This document shows, piece by piece, positions 58,264-64,000 of a DNA stretch of 64,000 nt. The first letter of the stretch is position 1. Each line of letters starts with the position of its first letter. The DNA is from Epiperipatus broadwayi. Taxonomy: Eukaryota; Onychophora; Udeonychophora; Euonychophora; Peripatidae. The stretch is from NCBI GenBank assembly GCA_028023455.1, contig JAQFVV010012573.1, positions 742,001 to 806,000 of the forward strand, in the 5' to 3' direction. A program made the translations under genes and the position numbers. Under the pieces are notes generated by a model. It worked only from the letters and a program-made list of their open reading frames with translations, ran no database searches and had not been told where the DNA came from.

Positions 58264-60805
58264 ACACTGTTTATAGGTATCTGAATATATGTGCAATGAG
58301 GAAATAACATTGATATAACTGTTTCTAACTGGGGGTGGTGCATACAGTGTTGATGATGTCTGTATAAAGTTCAAATAATAATAATTTCAGCAATCAGAAT
58401 AAAGGAAAGAAGGAAAATGCATTAGATTATCATGATTAAATAACAAAGACTTGTCATTTGTTTTTGTTTTACATTATAAATACTACAATATTTTTAGTCA
58501 TATAATGAAAATATCTTTATAAATTACATAATTTGCTTTAAGTATTTCTGCTGTGATTATGACTACAAGTTAACTTGAAAGCATGCTAAGAATACTATGC
58601 AAAATGAATTAAACATATTATGTTAAAAAGGAATAAATAAGCTTTTCTTAGTACACACAATGAAAGTGTTTATTTGTAAATAATCTATAAAAATAAATAA
58701 AAAATGGTTTATTATGTGTTTTAAAACTTCTGAAAGGTTTAGTTATGTTTTTTAAATGGCAAATTATAATGGGATAACAGCAACAACAACAAAAAAAAAT
58801 TGAAAGATGTGATACGTTTTGTTTCTCTGTTTCCTTTTAAAATATGATATGAAAATCAAATTATTTTAGAAGATATTAAATGTTAATAAAAAAATAAAGC
58901 AATGCAGAGTAAACACAGACAATGGTAGAATATTAGAAAAAACTGGCTCTAGGTTTGTACAGCTCATAAATTAGTAGCCATGAAGATGATTTTTAATCAA
59001 TTATATTCATATTGATTTAACATGGTCAAGCAGAAGTCTAATTAATTGTTAATCTTATCCTTATGAGGATGTAGCTTTTGGTGCAATGTGATCCCAAATA
59101 CTGGAAATAAATACCTAGTTACACTTATCATTGTCAGATTTATTTGCGTAACTGTAACAAAAGAATATATATTGAAAAAATAAAAGAAGTCAAAAAAGAA
59201 ATAAACCAAGAATTACAAGAGGAATGTACCAAGGAATAATAACATGTACAAACATTAAGCATTTATCTGTTTTTCTCCATTACTAAAGGCAACTAAAAGA
59301 AAACCATTTATATCAGAAAAATCTACTAGTTTTATCATTTACACATGAAGCCATAATGATATATAAATATTGACCAGAGATATTAATATTAGGTTGGCAT
59401 TCAATATTTTTAATATGAAATAAAATAAGATTGCATACATATTGAGTTCAAAATACAAACAAAACAAAAGTAATTTAATTTTTTTTACAAAGAGATTCAT
59501 TTTTCTTCTTAAATTAAAATTAATACATTGATATATTTTTTTGTCATTACTGTATGGGTAAATTCAAAGAATGCAAAAATATTTATTTTAAATCTTATAA
59601 GATTTGCTGATATGTTAATTATCATTATTAAACTTGGAATTGTGAGGTCAGTTAAATTTTGGAGGTGGGAGTGATGAAAGATTTTAAGTAATTAAATTTA
59701 GCTATTATGTAATTGTCTGATTTCTCAGATCCATTCTAAATAGTTTTTTTTTGTTGTTGTTATATATATTTAATTTTCTTGATTATGTACATATGTAAAT
59801 ATAAAAGAAGTTAGATTATTATATATATATATATTAAATTAATTATTATTATTTAAACATTGTTTTATCAATTTCTAATCTCACGGAGAAGTATGTTATG
59901 TATATCTAAGGATAGAATATATTTTAATCTAGCAATTCTAATAAGAAAAATTTAAACACCTAACTAATGATGATCAATAAATATTAATGGGTTTGGCTTA
60001 AGATTGTGCTTGATGTAGGCTTCAATCTGATTATCATCTGCGGCTATGATTAGATAGATTACATTTTTAGATTATTGTCATTCCCCCTTAGATCCCTTTG
60101 CTCATTAAATCATTGATTGAGCAAATAAGTTCCCTAGTGTAATAAAACATAGTAACAAATGCCTGGTGGACATAATTCTGTTACAATATGATACAATATT
60201 TATAGTCACATAATATTATATGAGCACCAGTCATTAAAACTTGAAGTAAACAATAATATCTGTTGCTCCTTGATTAAGCTAAAAAAAAACGGCAACCCTT
60301 TTATTCCTTTTATAATACATTGAAATGTGTTTTTTATTTTTTTTTTCAGATTATTTTTTGATTGTATGAAAGAAAATAACTTTTATTTTCAACTCCCAGT
60401 CTCTAATTTTTATATTTTTCATTCTACACATGAATTCAATAAATGAAAATAGTATTAAAAATAAAATATTATCTTTACAAACAAACAAAAATGATTCATA
60501 AATAAAAAAATAAATAGAAGTTAATTGTCAATAACAACACAGCAGGCAATATTGTATAGAGAAAAGTTGTTATTGGGTTAAAACATAATTTATAACTATA
60601 AAAAAATTAATGAAATATTATAATAACAATTTTCATAGTTTTTAACAGGTGTATAAATTCTTTCATTTCTGACATCAATACAGTTTAATTTGACTAATTT
60701 GTTCTTAAAAGTTACAAAAATTGAATAAAGCCAAAATATATGTGACATCTAAATGTCTAGAAATAAAAATGTAACAAAGTTATAAAAATAAATAATAAAA
60801 ATGAT
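58264..60805. other. Anonymous A+T-rich sequence
   Basis: Nothing recognised except a weak S3-like match at 59990-60035 and (TA)n near 59820. Confidence 0.4.
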
Positions 60806-61632
60806 AAATAGATTTTATAAACAATGAGGATTGCCAATTCCTCTACAAGCTTTGTGATAAATGCCTACCAGAGCCAGCACTTAAAATATCTCTGTCAGGA
60901 ACTCCTCCTTAAACCCCTGACCATGGTTTAATGCTTTGGCACTTCTCAGAGAAGTGTCAGGGTAGGTTCAGACACTAAATCTAAAAATACCAACCCAAAG
61001 CCAAGCATCTATCTAAAAGTTATCTATTGAGTGGAAAATCTGAAATTTTCAGACATCTATATGTCTTTAAACCCAGCTATCCAACTCAAATAGCTATATG
61101 GGGCTGATAGATCTTCAGCCATACCATATATTAGTAGTCTTAGCAATATAAAATTGCATAAGACTTATGGCAGAGACACTATGACTTTTATTTTGACTAT
61201 TTATAGTCTCTGCCATAAGTCTTATGCAATTTTATATTGCTAAGACTACTAATATATGGTATGGCTGAAAATCTATCAGACCCATATAGCTATTTGAGTT
61301 GGATAGCTGGGTTTGAAGACATGTAGATGTCTGAAAATTTCAGATTTTCCACTCAATAGATAACTTTTCGATAGGTTCTTGGCTTTGGGTTGGTATTTTT
61401 AGATCTAGTATCTGAACCTACTCTGACACCTCTCTGAGGAGTGCCAAAGCATGAAACCATGGTCAGGGTTTTGGGGAGGGTTCCTGACAGAGATATTTTA
61501 AGTGCTGGCTCTGGCTGGGCATTTATCACAAGCTTGTAGAGGAATTGGCAATCCTCGTTGTTTATAACTTACAAGCTTAAGAGATAGGGTCATATGATTC
61601 ATGACTCTTATTTTGACTAAATAGATTTTATA
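60806..61632. mobile_element. Foldback element: near-perfect palindrome in 14-bp direct repeats
   Basis: The left arm 60815-61178 and right arm 61203-61567 are reverse complements over about 364 bases with few mismatches, around a loop of about 24 bases. The whole is bracketed by AAATAGATTTTATA at 60806-60819 and 61619-61632, a 14-bp duplication of the length made by target-primed reverse transcription. About 50 bases (61568-61618) lie between the right arm and the right repeat and include 'cttattttgact', similar to the loop. No open frame. A single diverged arm occurs at 28085-28345. The transcript would be a long double-stranded hairpin. Confidence 0.75.
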
Positions 61633-64000
61633 TAAACTTATACAAACAAAAGGCAGTGCAGCACAAGCATTATAGCATCCTTTCAATTATGCTTATTAAT
61701 ATTTATTGATTAAAAATACATTTTTTTTAAATTTTGTATTTCAGTAGTTCCTGACATTTAGTATTACAGTTAGAAATAATAATTCACCAAATTCACATTT
61801 TAATTAAAATTTCTACTGCTGAAAGTTGAAACTGAATCAGGCCACTAGGCATTATACCTCGATACATACAAGCAAAATTTATGTATTAGTAAAAAGGATA
61901 ATATAGCTTATTCAGTGTCAGTTTTTTTATACATGCCTGATTATCTTGGAAAATCAAAGACTTTAACTATTAAGATAGATTATATATTAATACTGTTTAA
62001 TAATTTTATAACAATATTTAAAAAAATACATTAACTCATATACCAGCACACTCTACCTTTTTATTTTGAATATGTTCTGTGAGAAATTTATTTGAACATT
62101 TTATTTTTTGCAATTAAAATTTTTTTCTATATAATATATAATTAATATTAACATTATTTAAAATATGCAAAATGTTTAAAAATCTGCATAATAAAAATAT
62201 TTTGCATTTTCTTTATGATATAGAATGAGCTGAATGCATTTTTGGTAATTTTCACCAGAATTATAGCAAAATGCAATCCACAGATTTTTTATCGTAAAGA
62301 AAAAGTAAAACTATTTCATTATGCAGACGTTCAAATGTTTTGTATATTTTGGATTACAAACATAAACAAAAGGAATATCAATATAACATTATTTATTACA
62401 AATGTAAGTTTTCAAGTGACATTTTAAAAATTAATATTTGACATTTTATAAATATGAAGATAAAGTTTTAAATAGAGTTTGTACATATAGTAACGGAGAC
62501 TGGTATCATTGAATAAATTTATCTACTCAAAAAGTTAATGGAATGAAATTTAAGATAGTCATTGGACAAATTTTCCTATTTAAAAAGTCAGTAGGATGAA
62601 GTATTAGTTATTTGAATTCTACCCTATTAAAATGCTGATAAATTTAAGGTTATTTATCATCAGATGAAAAAAAAAATTAAAAGTAAAGATATTATTCATT
62701 GTTATTAAAAAAAAATTAAAATAATTACTTTACCATTTGACAAAAGTGATTCTAGTTTGGCAAGTAAAAACCGGCTCTGATTTTATAAACATTTTAGAGA
62801 TGTTGTTTTAAAAATAAATGTTTTCAAAGAAAATATTTTTGCATTAATATAATTTTTTGATTTTAAATAAGTTTTTTTGCAGTCATATTACATAAATAAC
62901 CTTTATTTATAAAAAATTACTGAAAATTACAATTTTTTTTACTATTTGGTCTTGAACTAAATTACACTCAGCCAACCAGAAATTTTCATTTTTATTGACA
63001 TCTAGGCCATTTCTCTAATGGCATTTTTATGTGAACAGTCAATTATCAATCATGTAAAAGGCTATTGGCATTACTTAAAAGGTTTGTATAATGCTGACAT
63101 CTTCAGATTTTTTCAATTAATACCAATTTTAGAAGATAATGTAAGGTAATAGATAGAATAAAACAACATACAGAAGAAATAGTGATCACAGCACCATTGT
63201 AACACCAAAATTACAAAAATCTGTGTGAAATGATCACTGCCCATGCAAATATGGTTAACATAAAGTCAATTAATAAAACATATACTTATTAGAAATATAA
63301 TTAAAATACTTCATAAAATGTGATCATTACATTTAAATAATATTTATAATCATACATTAAAGAATTCTAGAACTTTAACAAGATTAATCTGTATGGAAAT
63401 TAAAATTTTCAATTTCATAATTTTTTTTTAATATGTTGGAGGAAAATCAGCAATTTTCTTGTATTTTGGACATTATAATGCTGCTGTTTTCACTTTTCAC
63501 TTTTCTTCACTATTTTGTAGTTATTGACAAACACATAAACATTTTATGTGCAAAAATCATAGCTAAAACTATTGGTTTAAAAAAATCTGAAGATTTCCAT
63601 TAAATTTGAATATGAAAGCAATCAAAAATTCCTTAATTGGTTGTATCATAATAGTCAAAAACCAACAACATCATTGATTAAGCTTTCAGTTGTAAACTTT
63701 ATTTATTGGCTGAGTGAGGTAAAACTCTGAACTTTTTTAATTGGTCAATTCACAAACTCTTTGATAGAAATATATTCAACTTTTAATATTATATTAATTT
63801 TAGTTTCATTTGCAAAAAGTATATTAATTATTTGTAATGTTATGAAAGTAAACAAAAGTTTTTTTAAAAATATATTTTTATTTGTATTTTATAAAAATAT
63901 TCAAAAGTGGAAAAATCAAAGAAAATATTGTAGCAAATTACAAGCAATGCAAACATCATTTATATTCCTCCCAAATTTACATTATTAAAAAAGTTAAGAA
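61633..64000. other. Anonymous A+T-rich sequence ending in a dispersed repeat
   Basis: No gene recognised. 63660-64000 resembles 27610-27975 (see that entry) and runs off the window end. Confidence 0.4.

Overview
The window looks like intergenic, repeat-dominated DNA from an invertebrate animal. It is very A+T-rich (well over two thirds by eye), with long poly-A/T runs, many (TA)n microsatellites, no operon-like gene packing and one 500-base N scaffold gap (54815-55314). I found no intact protein-coding gene and no intact host gene. Nearly all recognisable protein similarity comes from decayed transposable elements: Ty3/Gypsy-type LTR retrotransposons, RTE-like LINEs, a Penelope-like element, tRNA-derived SINEs and MITE/foldback elements. 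The species cannot be fixed from this window; these families occur together in many invertebrate groups.

Layout. Positions 1-12.5 kb: nested minus-strand Gypsy relics. A direct-repeat pair (641-985 and 6255-6690, probably LTRs) brackets gag and protease remnants (2759-3250, possibly 5853-6071). Into this went a 2271-bp solo LTR (3550-5820, 4-bp duplication ATAG); a large inverted repeat (1413-2517) lies beside it. From 7588 to 11328 lies a second minus-strand relic with integrase, RNase H, reverse transcriptase, protease and gag fragments in canonical order. 12513-20257: a plus-strand LTR element with matching 4-bp ATAC flanks, a gag relic, most of pol lost, and a 3' LTR about 1 kb longer than the 5' LTR. 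The extra DNA holds exon-like open frames that I do not recognise. 20491-22593: a second copy of the 2.1-kb LTR family. 23246-24692: two inverted 3' ends of a Penelope-like element with a GIY-YIG signature.

25-50 kb: RTE-like LINE relics (25.6-27.1, 36.2-36.9, 45.1-45.4 kb, weaker ones at 39.9 and 49.2 kb), MITE-like elements (30.9-31.8 and 41.5 kb), tRNA-derived SINE copies (35.1, 40.1, 44.7-45.0 kb), (AT)n-adjoining SINE-like repeats (41.1, 46.6, 60.0 kb), and three less A+T-rich islands without repeats (34.3-34.6, 42.8-43.1, 47.3-47.5 kb) that could be conserved non-coding sequence. 49.6-52.0 kb: third copy of the 2.1-kb LTR family, the only one with a tRNA-Lys-type primer-binding site.

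52-64 kb: mostly anonymous A+T-rich sequence with a tRNA-derived SINE carrying a 42-bp minisatellite tail beside the N gap, a pyrimidine-rich low-complexity tract (57.7-58.2 kb), (TA)n hairpins, and a near-perfect 750-bp palindrome (60815-61567) inside 14-bp direct repeats. No self-contained new system is evident. The best candidates for follow-up are the coding-like insertion in the 3' LTR at 18.3-18.9 kb, the retroposition-like palindrome, and the long-LTR family that targets TA-rich sites.
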